The notes beneath the pieces are model-generated. The model was not told the origin of the DNA. It saw nothing but the letters and a program-made list of their open reading frames with translations, and did no database searches. From positions 62,001 through 126,000 of the forward strand of contig JAUILN010000022.1 of NCBI GenBank assembly GCA_030432695.1: DNA of 64,000 nucleotides, given 5' to 3'. The translations under genes were made by a program, and so were the position numbers. This document shows, piece after piece, positions 8,206-16,720 of this stretch. Numbering within the stretch: position 1 is the first letter of the stretch; each line of letters opens with the position of its first letter. This DNA comes from a bacterium. GTDB lineage: Bacteria > Planctomycetota > UBA1135 > UBA2386.

Positions 8206-11200
8206 TCAGCGCCCGACCACGACTTCGAGCACGTCCGACGCCGCGAGCACGCCGGCGAGCTGGCCCTGCGGTTCGGCGAGGATCCACTGGCCGAAGAATG
8301 CCGCGCCGACCAGCAGCGGATCGACCGGGATCGGCAGCGCTACTTGTGCGGTGCCGGCCGCATCGGTGGTGGTGGCGAATGCGATCGGTGCACTCGATAG
8401 CCACAGCACGCAGCCCGAGGGCATCCGGGTTGGCTGGATCGCAAAGTCGATCAGCAGGCCACCGGCCGAGCTCGCGCGGCCGTCGCGGACGGTCGCCGCG
8501 AAGGTCGCATCGCCCAGCACCGGGGCGCCGAGGTGGTCGGCCCGCGGTCGGGCTCCGTTCGCGCGCGCGCAGCCACCGCCGAAGGTGTGGGCCCGGTGGC
8601 CGCCGAGTTCGGCGAGCGGCAGGGACCAGGGTTCGATGCCGCGCTGTCCGTCGTCGCCGCCGAACAGGAGCCAGCGGCCGTGGACGGCCAGCGGCGTGGC
8701 CTCGGCCGAGCGCCAGCGGGGATTCAGGTCGGTGCGGCGGCGCGTGCCGGCGGCGGTGCCGTCGCTGGTCCAGAGTTCGGCGCCGAAGGCGTCGGTACCC
8801 TGGAAGGCCACGGCGTGGGCGTCGCCGAGTGCCAGCAGACTCTCGGGTTCCAGACCGACGTAGCCGGGGACCGCGTCGAGGACCAGGCGCGTGCCGCCGG
8901 GCGTGCCGTCGGTGGTCCACAGCTCGCGGCCGTGGACGTCGTCGTCGGCGCTGAAGTATGCGGGACCGCCGACGGTGGCGGTGAGGTCGCGGGGCGCGCT
9001 GCTGGTGGCGCCCGGCGCGATGTCGGCGAGTCGCTGCGTGCCGGCGGCAGTGCCGTCGGTGAACCAGGGTTCGAAGTCCTGGCCGGCGTCCGCGGCGACG
9101 AACAGGAAGCCGGCGGGGCCGTCGCCGGCCGCGGCGCGACCGACCGGCACCAGGCGGGCGCTGGCAGTTGCCGTCGCGAAGGTGGCGAGCTGGCGCGTGG
9201 TCGCTCCGTCGGTCCACCACAGACCTGGGCCGACGCCGGATGCGCTTCCCAGCACCAGCACGCCGCCGCCGAACGCGACCAGATGGTTCTGGGTGCCGCC
9301 GGCGAAGCCGAAGTCCAGCGGGATGCGGAGTCGAACGCCGCCGGCCGTGCCATCGGTGGAGAACACGCCGCCACCGGGAGAGTTGGCAGCGCCTGCGAGG
9401 AACCACAGCTGGCCGCCGGCGACCGTCAGGTAGCGCGGCGGGATCGGATAGAACGCGAACCCGGGGCCCCACTCCTGGCGGGTTCCGGCGATGGAGCCGT
9501 CGCTCGACCAGAGTTCGAGCGCGAACGCCTTGGCGAAGTACATCCGGCGGTCGAACAGGACGAGCTCGGTGCCGAACGGGCCGGCGTCGCTGACGAATAC
9601 CGGGTCGTCGCCGAGCAGGTCGGTGGTGAACACCAGGTCGCGGGTCGACCACCAGGCGATGTCGCCATCGGGTGCGAAGCCCAGCGCCGACGGGTTGGAG
9701 GTCCCCGGCGTGAGATCGCCCCATAGCGAGGTGCTGCCGGGCGTCGCGTCGGTGCGCCAGGGTTCGATGCCTTCGTTCGGCGAGTCGGCCAGGAAGACGC
9801 CGCGGGCTCCGGTGGAGACACCGTAGCTCGGCGAAGAGCCCTGGGTCTGGTTGCCGATGTCCAGGATCCGGCGCGAACCCTGGGGCGTGCCGTCACTGCG
9901 CCATGGTTCCCGGCCGGCGACCGGATCCTCGGCGGCGAACCAGGCCTGGCCCAGTGCACTGAGCGGGCGGTCGTCCATCCGGCTCGAGCCCGGTCCCTGG
10001 TTGATGTCGACGAGACGCATCGTGCCCGCGGGGGTACCGTCGCTCACGAAGGGCTCGACGCCTCGTCCGTCGCCCGGATCACCACCGAACACCAAGCCCC
10101 CCGTGGTCGGCGTGAGCGCGGTGCGCACGCCGCTCTGACTGCCGGGCCACACGTCGACCGCCATTCGGGTGCCGGCCGGGGTTCCGTCGGTCTGCCAGAG
10201 TTCGACGCCGTGGGTGTCGGTATTGGCCGTGAACCACGCGAGTCCGTTCCACTCCGTGAAGTTGCCCGGCAGCGACGAGAGCGGGCCGGGGCGGAGGTCG
10301 CCGAGGAGGATCGTGCCGGTCGGTGTGCCGTCGGTGAGGAACAGCTCGACGCCGGCGGCGGCGGTCACACCCTGTAGGAGCAGCGACGCGCCGAGGTAGC
10401 CGAAGGCGTTGGTCCAGCTCGAGCGGGCTTCGAGGCCCAACGCGATCGTGCCGGCGGTGGTGCCGTCGGTGGTGTACCAGAGCCTCTGCGAGAAGGCCGG
10501 CGAGGCAGCGAACACCACCCTGCCCTGCACCACGGCGAGGTTGTTGGGGGCGCCGCTGAAGCCGGGGAAGGCGTCGAACAGCAGGCTCGTGCCGGCCGCG
10601 GTGCCGTCGGTGACGAACAGCTCGTTGCCGTGTACTCCATTGTCTGCGGAGAACACCAGGCGAGTGCCGAGCGAGGCCATCACCGAGTCGGAGGCGCCGA
10701 ACGGCAGTCCATCCAAGTGGCCGGGGTTCAGGTCGGTGACCTCGTAGGTGCCGGCCGGGGTGCCGTCACTGACCCAGAGTTCCGTGCCGTGACCGAACTG
10801 CCAGCCGGGGAACCACAGGCGCTGGCCATCGGAGTGGAACCAGCCCGGCTGGTCGTACCAGGTCGAACCGACGAGGCGAATCAGGGTGGTGCCCGCCGGC
10901 GTGCCGTCGGTCCGGAACAGCCCGTGGGTCCCGTCGAGGCGCGCGGCGAACAGCACCTGGTTGCCGACGACGCGGAGCGGGGTCTGCGCGTGCAGTGCGC
11001 TGTTCAGCCCAGGGAAGAGGTCGGCGAGCAGGCGCGTGCCGCCGGAGGTTCCGTCGGTGACCCAGAGTTCACGACCGTGGATCGGATCCGTGGCGTGGAA
11101 CAGGGTCAGGTTGCCGAGCTGGACGAAGCCGGCCGGGTCCGAGGATCCCGAGCGATCGATCACCCCGGGGTCGATGTCGGCGAGCAGCGACGGGTTCGAT

Positions 11201-11301
11201 TGCGCAGTGAGGGCACTCGCGGTGAACGCGACTGCGGCGACTGCGGTCGCGGCAGTAAGCCAGCGCGAACGGGCGACGCGGAGGATCTTGCGGTCGAGCA
11301 T
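8206..11301 (-). CDS. Secreted ELWxxDGT-repeat protein with planctomycete C-terminal module
   Basis: 1031 residues from the ATG at 11301, chosen because it directly precedes a signal peptide (basic MLDRKILRVARSRW, hydrophobic TAVAAVAFTASALTAQ); an upstream in-frame extension is low-complexity and proline/arginine-rich. About sixteen ELWVTDGT-type units follow, for instance ELWVSDGTPAGT, ELFVTDGTAAGT and ELWQTDGTPAGT. The last ~130 residues form the C-terminal module (FGGGCARANG start, PVDPLLVGAAFFGQW near the end) shared with the 2042-5092 protein. It is first in the apparent transcript that continues into the fused sigma factor and two more ELW genes. No catalytic motif is visible. The binding or structural role is inferred from repeat architecture and export only. 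Confidence 0.9.
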   Translation of the reverse strand: MLDRKILRVARSRWLTAATAVAAVAFTASALTAQSNPSLLADIDPGVIDRSGSSDPAGFVQLGNLTLFHATDPIHGRELWVTDGTSGGTRLLADLFPGLNSALHAQTPLRVVGNQVLFAARLDGTHGLFRTDGTPAGTTLIRLVGSTWYDQPGWFHSDGQRLWFPGWQFGHGTELWVSDGTPAGTYEVTDLNPGHLDGLPFGASDSVMASLGTRLVFSADNGVHGNELFVTDGTAAGTSLLFDAFPGFSGAPNNLAVVQGRVVFAASPAFSQRLWYTTDGTTAGTIALGLEARSSWTNAFGYLGASLLLQGVTAAAGVELFLTDGTPTGTILLGDLRPGPLSSLPGNFTEWNGLAWFTANTDTHGVELWQTDGTPAGTRMAVDVWPGSQSGVRTALTPTTGGLVFGGDPGDGRGVEPFVSDGTPAGTMRLVDINQGPGSSRMDDRPLSALGQAWFAAEDPVAGREPWRSDGTPQGSRRILDIGNQTQGSSPSYGVSTGARGVFLADSPNEGIEPWRTDATPGSTSLWGDLTPGTSNPSALGFAPDGDIAWWSTRDLVFTTDLLGDDPVFVSDAGPFGTELVLFDRRMYFAKAFALELWSSDGSIAGTRQEWGPGFAFYPIPPRYLTVAGGQLWFLAGAANSPGGGVFSTDGTAGGVRLRIPLDFGFAGGTQNHLVAFGGGVLVLGSASGVGPGLWWTDGATTRQLATFATATASARLVPVGRAAAGDGPAGFLFVAADAGQDFEPWFTDGTAAGTQRLADIAPGATSSAPRDLTATVGGPAYFSADDDVHGRELWTTDGTPGGTRLVLDAVPGYVGLEPESLLALGDAHAVAFQGTDAFGAELWTSDGTAAGTRRRTDLNPRWRSAEATPLAVHGRWLLFGGDDGQRGIEPWSLPLAELGGHRAHTFGGGCARANGARPRADHLGAPVLGDATFAATVRDGRASSAGGLLIDFAIQPTRMPSGCVLWLSSAPIAFATTTDAAGTAQVALPIPVDPLLVGAAFFGQWILAEPQGQLAGVLAASDVLEVVVGR

Positions 11302-11640
11302 GGGAGGAGCCTGCCGGGCGACGGTCGGGGACCCGTCGACCCGCATCGTATGGAAGGCTGCGGCGCGAGGGGGCGCCTGCCCCTGGGGAGGGCGGCGCCG
11401 CGCATGCACGTTCCGTTCCCGCGGGGGCGGCGCCGACGCGGGGGAGCCCGATCCGGGTGATTCGGGAGGCTCGACCGGCCGCACCGTCGAGATGGCTCAC
11501 ACCATCGTCGGCGGATCGACGGCGCTGGCCGTCGGGAGACGCCGCCGGACGGGCGTCTCGCGCCTCCTGCGCTCCAGCCGAACTCTCTCGGCGAGCGCGG
11601 CGGTCGCGGAATCTCGGCCCGCGACGCGGCGCGGGTCGGA
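11302..11640. other. Intergenic region with a GAGACGCC hairpin
   Basis: This 339-base stretch separates two minus-strand genes and should contain the promoter of the ELWxxDGT run. A perfect hairpin lies at 11536-11559 (GAGACGCC, eight-base loop, GGCGTCTC), about 80 bases past the stop of the acidic-protein gene, and might end its transcript, although no T-tract follows. I see no convincing -10/-35 pair and no additional coding region. Confidence 0.35.
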
Positions 11641-12993
11641 TCAGACCGACTCGCCGCGCTTGAGCTCCTGCTTGAGCTCCTTGAGGCGCTGCTTGAGCGC
11701 CTTGATCTCGGCGCGCAGCGCTTCGATCTGTTCCTGGACGTCGCCGGAGTCAGCCTCGACCTCGCGGGCGAACACCTGCTCCTCCTCGTCGCCGCCGGAC
11801 GCGCGGGTCCGCCAGATCATGTGCGGAGTCGCGTTCGCGCCACCCTGGCGCATCGTGCGGAGGATCCGCGCGGGGGCGGCGGCAGCCTCGTCGTCCTCGT
11901 GGACCTCGATGACCGCCATGCCCTGCGGGCCATTGCCCTGGCCGCCGAAGCGGAGCACGCGGCGGTTACCACCCTGTGCTGCGTCGCCGTCCAGCTTGAT
12001 GACGTTGCCGCCGAAGCGCAGTTCGCGCGCGTCGCCGTCCTCGTCGTCGCCGCGGATGATCGCGATCGCGCCGTGCGGGCCGTCACCGCTCTCGAACCGG
12101 AACACGTTCTGGCCGCCCGGCCCGCCGAGCTTCAGCACGTTGCCGCCGACGCGGAGGACCTGCACGTCCTCCTCTTCCTCGCAGCACTCCTCGCACTCCT
12201 CGTCGCAGTCCTCGCACTCGTCGGACTGGATCTTGATCTCGAACGCGCCGCCGGGGCCGCCCAGGACCTTCAGGCCTTCGAGGGCCTTCAAGCCGTCGAG
12301 CGCCTTCAGTTCACCGAGGCCTTCCAGCTTCTCGAGACCCTTCAGTCCCTCGAGACCCTTCACCATCACCTTGAACTGTGAGCCGTCGATGCCGCGCAAC
12401 TGACCGAGGCTCTCCTCCAGGATCTCCTCGACGTCGACATCGACGTCCACGTCGAGGTCACCGAGGTCACCGATGTGCTCCAGGACACCATGGAGGTGCT
12501 CGTGCACGTCTCCGCTGTGGACCTTCTCGAGGATCTTCGCGAGGTCGACGTCCTCGCCGTCGCCGTCGCGCTTGATCCGCAGGATCTTCGCGCCGTGCGG
12601 GTGGTCGTCGCCCTCGGCGATCTCGACCCAGTGCGGGGCTTCGTCGGCGTCGACTTCCTCGCCATTGACCCACACGCGGACCTGCGGCTCGCCGCCGTTC
12701 TCGATCCGCTTCTCGACGCGCACTTCGCGCTGCTGCGCGTCGGCCTTCGGCGCGTCCTTGGCTTGGGTGCCTCCCAGCGCCTCGCGGATCGCACGGTCGA
12801 TCACGGCGCGCAGGTCGACGTTGCCGTCGGCCGTGGTGCTCTCGTCCTTCTTGGTCTCGGCATCGCGCTTCTCCAGGCGAACGCGAGCCCGCTGCGGTTC
12901 ACCGCCCTCCTCCTGGGCCTGCAGCGGTGCGCCGACGAGGAGCGCGAGGGCGGGGGCGGCCATCGTCAGGGCCGAACGGATCGTGATGGACAT
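11641..12993 (-). CDS. Exported acidic, glycine/leucine-repeat protein with terminal coiled coil
   Basis: 450 residues from the ATG at 12993, which begins a signal peptide ending GAPLQAQ. The mature protein is strongly charged. In order: a basic/acidic stretch; a segment with GDDHPHGAKILRIKRDGDG (about 128-146); a DVDVDVDV run (about 181-188); a GLxxLxxL-like repeat (about 212-245); a cluster rich in cysteine and glutamate (CEDCDEECEECCEEEEDV, about 260-277); several [VI]LRxGGNVxKL repeats; and a heptad-like Leu/Lys/Glu coiled coil at the C-terminus. The family is unrecognised. The Cys/Glu cluster could bind metal, which is inference. Parts resemble the extracytoplasmic tail of the M56 sensor encoded upstream. 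A perfect palindrome lies 82 bases upstream. Confidence 0.75.
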   Translation of the reverse strand: MSITIRSALTMAAPALALLVGAPLQAQEEGGEPQRARVRLEKRDAETKKDESTTADGNVDLRAVIDRAIREALGGTQAKDAPKADAQQREVRVEKRIENGGEPQVRVWVNGEEVDADEAPHWVEIAEGDDHPHGAKILRIKRDGDGEDVDLAKILEKVHSGDVHEHLHGVLEHIGDLGDLDVDVDVDVEEILEESLGQLRGIDGSQFKVMVKGLEGLKGLEKLEGLGELKALDGLKALEGLKVLGGPGGAFEIKIQSDECEDCDEECEECCEEEEDVQVLRVGGNVLKLGGPGGQNVFRFESGDGPHGAIAIIRGDDEDGDARELRFGGNVIKLDGDAAQGGNRRVLRFGGQGNGPQGMAVIEVHEDDEAAAAPARILRTMRQGGANATPHMIWRTRASGGDEEEQVFAREVEADSGDVQEQIEALRAEIKALKQRLKELKQELKRGESV

Positions 12994-13074
12994 GGTCTCT
13001 GGTCTCTCTCTGGCTCTGGGGCGACCGGGGTCGCGGGTGGGTATGGGCAGCGTGTCCGGCCGCCTCGCGGCACG

Positions 13075-13095
13075 GTGCAAACGCTAGGTTTGCAC
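13075..13095. promoter_or_regulatory. Perfect 8+5+8 palindrome, probable operator
   Basis: GTGCAAAC, five bases (gctag), then GTTTGCAC: a perfect inverted repeat 82 bases upstream of the acidic-protein ATG and 55 bases downstream of the M56 gene stop. On the minus strand the centre reads TAGCGT, a possible -10. Spacing and symmetry suit a dimeric repressor, and the BlaI-like protein encoded nearby is one candidate binder. The half-site resembles the GTGCAAC half-site of the repeat at 8164-8191. Confidence 0.5.
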
Positions 13096-13149
13096 TGGGA
13101 CGCGCGAGTCGCGACGATCCCTCCGGGAAAGGTGAGAAAACGTCGGGCA

Positions 13150-14823
13150 TCAATAGGAGCGGACGTCGCCGGCGCGGGCGGACCGGCGGATCGCCGAGCG
13201 GATCCGGAACACGTTGGCCTGGGCGGGGGCTTCGGAGTCGGCGGTCCCGGGCTCGGCTCCGAAGCGGAGCTCGACGTCCTCGAATTCGTCCGACAGGGCG
13301 TCGCCGACCAACACGGCGAAGTCGTCGGCGGTGGGCACCGCGACCGCGACCTTCACCAGGGCATTGCCCAGCCGGTCGCCGAACTGGCCGGCGAGGTGGT
13401 CGACGTCGACATCGAGGTCGACCGTGAGATTCTCGAGCTCTTGTAGCCCGCTCAGCTCGCGCAGCCCGGTCAGCGCGCCGAGGTCGAGCATGCCTTGGGG
13501 GACGACGACGTGGAGTTCGCGACCACGTACATCGGAGGTGTCGAACACTCGCGAGCCGTCGGCGCGCTCGACCCGCAGTCGCCGCTGGCCGAGCGCGCGC
13601 AGTCCGTCGTTCGACGACACGCCGAGCTTCGCCAGCAGTTCGGGGAGCGCGACGTCGCCGGATTCGACGCGCGCGTTGCCGTCCGTCGCCTCGTCCCAGC
13701 GCAGGATCCGAGCGTGCGGCCGATCCGGGTCGTCTCCCTCGAGCGCCAGGACCACGATCCGCTCGTCGGACTCCTCGAGCACTTCCGGCTGCGGTGCAGC
13801 GCCCATCAGTCCGAACGGCAGCGTCGAACCCGCGGCGACCAACAGCGACGTGCGTGACAACGAGCCGAGGCGGCAGGGCAGGGCGCCGGTGGCCAGTGCG
13901 GTGATGCGGCGGCGCAGCGTGCCGGCGTCCGACAAGGCGGTCGCTCCGAGCGGCGTGCCGAACGAGGTCTGTCCGAGCTGCTTCGCGCGCGCCTCGAGCA
14001 ACTCGGTGGCGTCGAGCAGCGCCCGTCCGTAGCGCTTGGGGCCGAGGCGGTCGGGGCTGTCGCGGAGCACGGCGACCGCGCGCGCATCGCAGCGCACCTC
14101 CTCGACCTCGCGCAGCAGGCCGCGCAGCAAATGCGCCAGCGGATTCCACCAGTGGGCCGCGGCGACCGCGAGTTCGAGCGCGCGGGTCCAGTGGTCGCGG
14201 TTGCGCAGGTGGGCGAGTTCGTGGGCGAGCAGCGCGCGCAGACTCGGCTGGTCGAGTTCCTCGACCGCGGCCCGCGGCAGCACGATCGTCGGTGCCGAGC
14301 CGAGGGCGAACAGGAACGGTTGCATCGCCGAGTCGGCGATCCGCAGCAGCGGCGTGGTCCTGAGCCCGAGTTCGTGGGCCAGTGGCGCGGCCAGGGTCTC
14401 CACGGCTCGCGGCGCCGGATCGAGGCGACGCAGCAGCGCGGTGAAGCGGCGGTGGCGGCGCCACATGATCACGATGGCGAGCGCGGAGCCGAGCAGCCAG
14501 ATCGAGAGCGCGAGAGTCCAGGCATCCAGGCCGGCGAGGAACGACGCGACCTCGGTCGAAGCGACGGCATCGGTCTGGAGTTCGCGCAGGCTCGCGACGT
14601 CGACGATTCGCGGCGCGGTGTCGCGTGCCGAGGCTGCCGGCTCGGACTCGAACACCACCGGGCCCCACATCGGCGGGGTCACGAGCTTCAGCAGCGCGAC
14701 GACGACCAGCGCGTGGGCGATCAAGGGTCGCCGGTAGCGACGCCAGGCCAGCAGCGCAAGTCCGCCGAGCAGCGCGGCGGCCAGCGTGTTGACCAGCAGC
14801 GCGGTGAGCAGGATCTCGGTCAT
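13150..14823 (-). CDS. M56-family (BlaR1/MecR1-like) membrane metallopeptidase sensor
   Basis: 557 residues. N-terminal transmembrane helices lie at about 4-26, 35-50 and 100-120. A peptidase domain follows with the zinc motif HELAH (201-205), then RNRDHW and a downstream EVEEVRCDARAV (239-250) that supplies the third ligand region, as in peptidase M56. A further hydrophobic segment sits at about 325-341. The remaining ~215 residues are extracytoplasmic and are not a penicillin-binding domain as in BlaR1, so the signal is unlikely to be a beta-lactam sensed that way. This tail includes GDDPDRPHARILRW (363-376) and DLDVDVDH, which resemble the neighbouring secreted acidic protein. The ATG overlaps the repressor stop by four bases (ATGA), which indicates translational coupling. 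In characterised systems, activation leads to inactivation of the BlaI partner. Confidence 0.88.
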   Translation of the reverse strand: MTEILLTALLVNTLAAALLGGLALLAWRRYRRPLIAHALVVVALLKLVTPPMWGPVVFESEPAASARDTAPRIVDVASLRELQTDAVASTEVASFLAGLDAWTLALSIWLLGSALAIVIMWRRHRRFTALLRRLDPAPRAVETLAAPLAHELGLRTTPLLRIADSAMQPFLFALGSAPTIVLPRAAVEELDQPSLRALLAHELAHLRNRDHWTRALELAVAAAHWWNPLAHLLRGLLREVEEVRCDARAVAVLRDSPDRLGPKRYGRALLDATELLEARAKQLGQTSFGTPLGATALSDAGTLRRRITALATGALPCRLGSLSRTSLLVAAGSTLPFGLMGAAPQPEVLEESDERIVVLALEGDDPDRPHARILRWDEATDGNARVESGDVALPELLAKLGVSSNDGLRALGQRRLRVERADGSRVFDTSDVRGRELHVVVPQGMLDLGALTGLRELSGLQELENLTVDLDVDVDHLAGQFGDRLGNALVKVAVAVPTADDFAVLVGDALSDEFEDVELRFGAEPGTADSEAPAQANVFRIRSAIRRSARAGDVRSY

Positions 14824-15206
14824 GCCTCGTCCTCCTCGTCGCCGAGCAGTCGGCGCAGCTCGGCCTTCTCGTCGGCCGACAGCTCGGCGCGGCCGGCCAG
14901 GTTCATCAAGAGCGGTGCGAGCGATCCCTCGCAGACGCGGTCGGCCATCGACTGCAGCGCCTCACCCAGGAAGCGCGAGCGATCGACCGTCGCGCCGAAC
15001 TCCTGCGGGGTCTTGTCGCGGTCCTTGGCGACCAGGCCCTTCTTCACCAACCGGTCGAGCTGCACCTGGACGGTGCGGTACTGGACCGTGGAGGGCTCGC
15101 CGTAGAGGCGGTTGGCGAGGTCGCGGACGGTGAGCGCGCCGACCCGCCACAGCTCGTCGAGCAGGCGGAGTTCGGCGTCGCTGGGTTGGGGGAGGTCGGC
15201 GGCCAG
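14820..15206 (-). CDS. BlaI/MecI/CopY-type winged-helix repressor
   Basis: About 128 residues. The BlaI-type winged helix reads SDAELRLLDELWRVGALTVR, then DLANRLYGEPSTVQYRTVQV and QLDRLVKKGLVAKDRD. The acidic C-terminus (SADEKAELRRLLGDEEDEA) is the usual dimerisation helix region. The frame has no ATG, GTG or TTG upstream of the domain before a stop near 15330. The best start is CTG at 15206, preceded by GGAG at a suitable distance. A GTG at 15065 would remove most of the DNA-binding domain and is rejected. A non-standard start could keep repressor levels low. The gene overlaps the M56 sensor gene by four bases. Function as a dimeric repressor inactivated through the sensor is family knowledge; the targets are not known. 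Confidence 0.8.
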   Translation of the reverse strand: MAADLPQPSDAELRLLDELWRVGALTVRDLANRLYGEPSTVQYRTVQVQLDRLVKKGLVAKDRDKTPQEFGATVDRSRFLGEALQSMADRVCEGSLAPLLMNLAGRAELSADEKAELRRLLGDEEDEA

Positions 15207-15249
15207 GGTGCTGCTCCGGGTCGGGGTTCGGCGGACGTGGCCCGAGGAA

Positions 15250-15265
15250 ACGACCTGTTTGTCGT
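15250..15265. promoter_or_regulatory. Candidate autoregulatory operator upstream of the repressor
   Basis: ACGAC, six bases, GTCGT forms a perfect inverted repeat 44 bases upstream of the proposed CTG start of the BlaI-like gene. BlaI-type repressors usually bind short dyads near their own promoter, so position and symmetry fit. The sequence differs from the palindrome at 13075-13095, so only one of them, or neither, may be the true site. Confidence 0.3.
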
Positions 15266-15323
15266 CGAACTCCCCCGAAATGTGGCGAGGCGTTTCTCCA
15301 GAGGGAGGACTTCCCGGGATGGG

Positions 15324-16475
15324 TCAGCGGCGGCGGGCAGGGGCGAGGCGGGTGCCCGGCGGGAGAGGGAGGGGCTCGGTGCGGTCGCGCCGGCCGTCGT
15401 GGATCTGGAGGACCGGGGGGGTCTCGACGTGCGGATCCGGGTCGCGGCCCAGCAGCCCGCGAGCCCGGAGGCCTGCGAACACCGGTTGCCAGGAGCTTCG
15501 CCACTCGGCGCGCGCGGCTTCGATCGCCGCGCGCACACCGGCCGCGTCGTCGAACTCGTGGCGGTGGACCTGCCACAGCTCCGGCTGCCGGTCGGCGCCG
15601 AGTCCCGCCGCGGTGGTCAGCCACGCCGCGCGCAGCTCGTCGGCGACCGGTCGAGGCCGCGCCGTGCAGTAGGGCGCCGGCTCGGTGGCCCGGATCGTCA
15701 CGCGGCGTGCCCAGACCGGATGGATCCCGGGGGCCAAGAGTCGCGAGGGGGTCTCGTCGTCGGGTCGCGCCGCGACGATCTGCCAGCTCGCGATCGTGGG
15801 GAAGTCGTCCGGAGTGATCTCTCCGCAGGAGCCGATCGAGACGTGCCCGCTCTTCGGGGTCAGGCCGGAGATGTAGAGGTCCAGCCGGGCGTGCGAAGTC
15901 TCCAACAACCACCGCACCCAGGCTGGATCGGGTTGCTCGGCCAGAGAGAGCAGGTTGCCCGCGGCATGTTCGACCGGCGACCAGCCGTGCCAGGGATCGT
16001 CGGCATCGTAGGCGGCGCGGATCAGGTCGAGCAGGACCTCGTCGCGATCCGGTGCGCGGAGCAGCAGGCACAGCGCCGGGTCGCGCGGATAGACGTCGTC
16101 GAGGCGCGGCAGCAGCTCGGCGGCCGGAACGCGGGCGCCGAGGCGGTCGAGCGCGTCGAGCACGGCGACGCAGGCGAGGCTCTCCGGCGGCGCGCACAGG
16201 CCTCGTCGATCCATCGGGAGGTCGCTCCAGAGCGGCAGATTGCAGAGGATGCCGCGTAGCTCCGGGATCAACTCGTGCAGCATCCCGTCGCGGACTCGCA
16301 GCGCACCGCGCGCGATGATCGCGGGATCGTCGGCGGCGAGCAGGGAGCGCACGGCCGCCAATTCATACGGATCGCTCGCCGGGCGCGGCACCTCGCGGCG
16401 TTGCTGGCCGACGACTCCGGAGGCGTGCAACGTCACGAGGAGCAACACGGATGGGGTGGCCAAGGAGCGCGGCAT
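15324..16475 (-). CDS. Secreted protein of unknown function
   Basis: 383 residues from the ATG at 16475, which starts a signal peptide (MPRSLATPSVLLLVTLHASG, cleavage near VVGQQ). The mature protein begins with short helical segments (AVRSLLAADDPAIIARGALR, LACVAVLDALDRLGARVPA) spaced like degenerate HEAT-type repeats. These are followed by a mixed region with scattered cysteines and an Arg/Pro-rich tail. I do not recognise a family or catalytic residues. It is transcribed toward the BlaI-like gene but is separated from it by more than 100 bases and a candidate operator, so it is probably a separate unit. A divergent secreted-protein gene starts 245 bases away. Confidence 0.7.
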   Translation of the reverse strand: MPRSLATPSVLLLVTLHASGVVGQQRREVPRPASDPYELAAVRSLLAADDPAIIARGALRVRDGMLHELIPELRGILCNLPLWSDLPMDRRGLCAPPESLACVAVLDALDRLGARVPAAELLPRLDDVYPRDPALCLLLRAPDRDEVLLDLIRAAYDADDPWHGWSPVEHAAGNLLSLAEQPDPAWVRWLLETSHARLDLYISGLTPKSGHVSIGSCGEITPDDFPTIASWQIVAARPDDETPSRLLAPGIHPVWARRVTIRATEPAPYCTARPRPVADELRAAWLTTAAGLGADRQPELWQVHRHEFDDAAGVRAAIEAARAEWRSSWQPVFAGLRARGLLGRDPDPHVETPPVLQIHDGRRDRTEPLPLPPGTRLAPARRR

Positions 16476-16720
16476 GCGCCGTGCAGCAACGGGCACCGGG
16501 CACACGGGTTCGGCGCAGCCGCGTGCCCCAAAACGAACATGCGCTCAACCTGTGGCTGCCTGCAGAGATACGCAATCTTGGAGCCGACGTGCGTCGCAGC
16601 GGATTCGGCGTGCGGATCAACGGTGCGATCGCGGCGATCGGGCCCGATTCCGTCGATCCGAGGGTCAGTCTCCATGGCCCATCGGCCGAAGATCTGCGTA
16701 GCGTCGCTGCTCGTTCCCCG
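16476..16720. promoter_or_regulatory. Divergent promoter region with a 12-bp palindrome
   Basis: This 245-base gap lies between divergently transcribed secreted-protein genes and must hold promoters for one or both. It contains the uninterrupted palindrome ATCGGGCCCGAT (16637-16648), preceded by GATCG-CGG-CGATC at 16627-16639. Either could bind a shared regulator. I cannot assign a -10/-35 pair. Confidence 0.3.
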
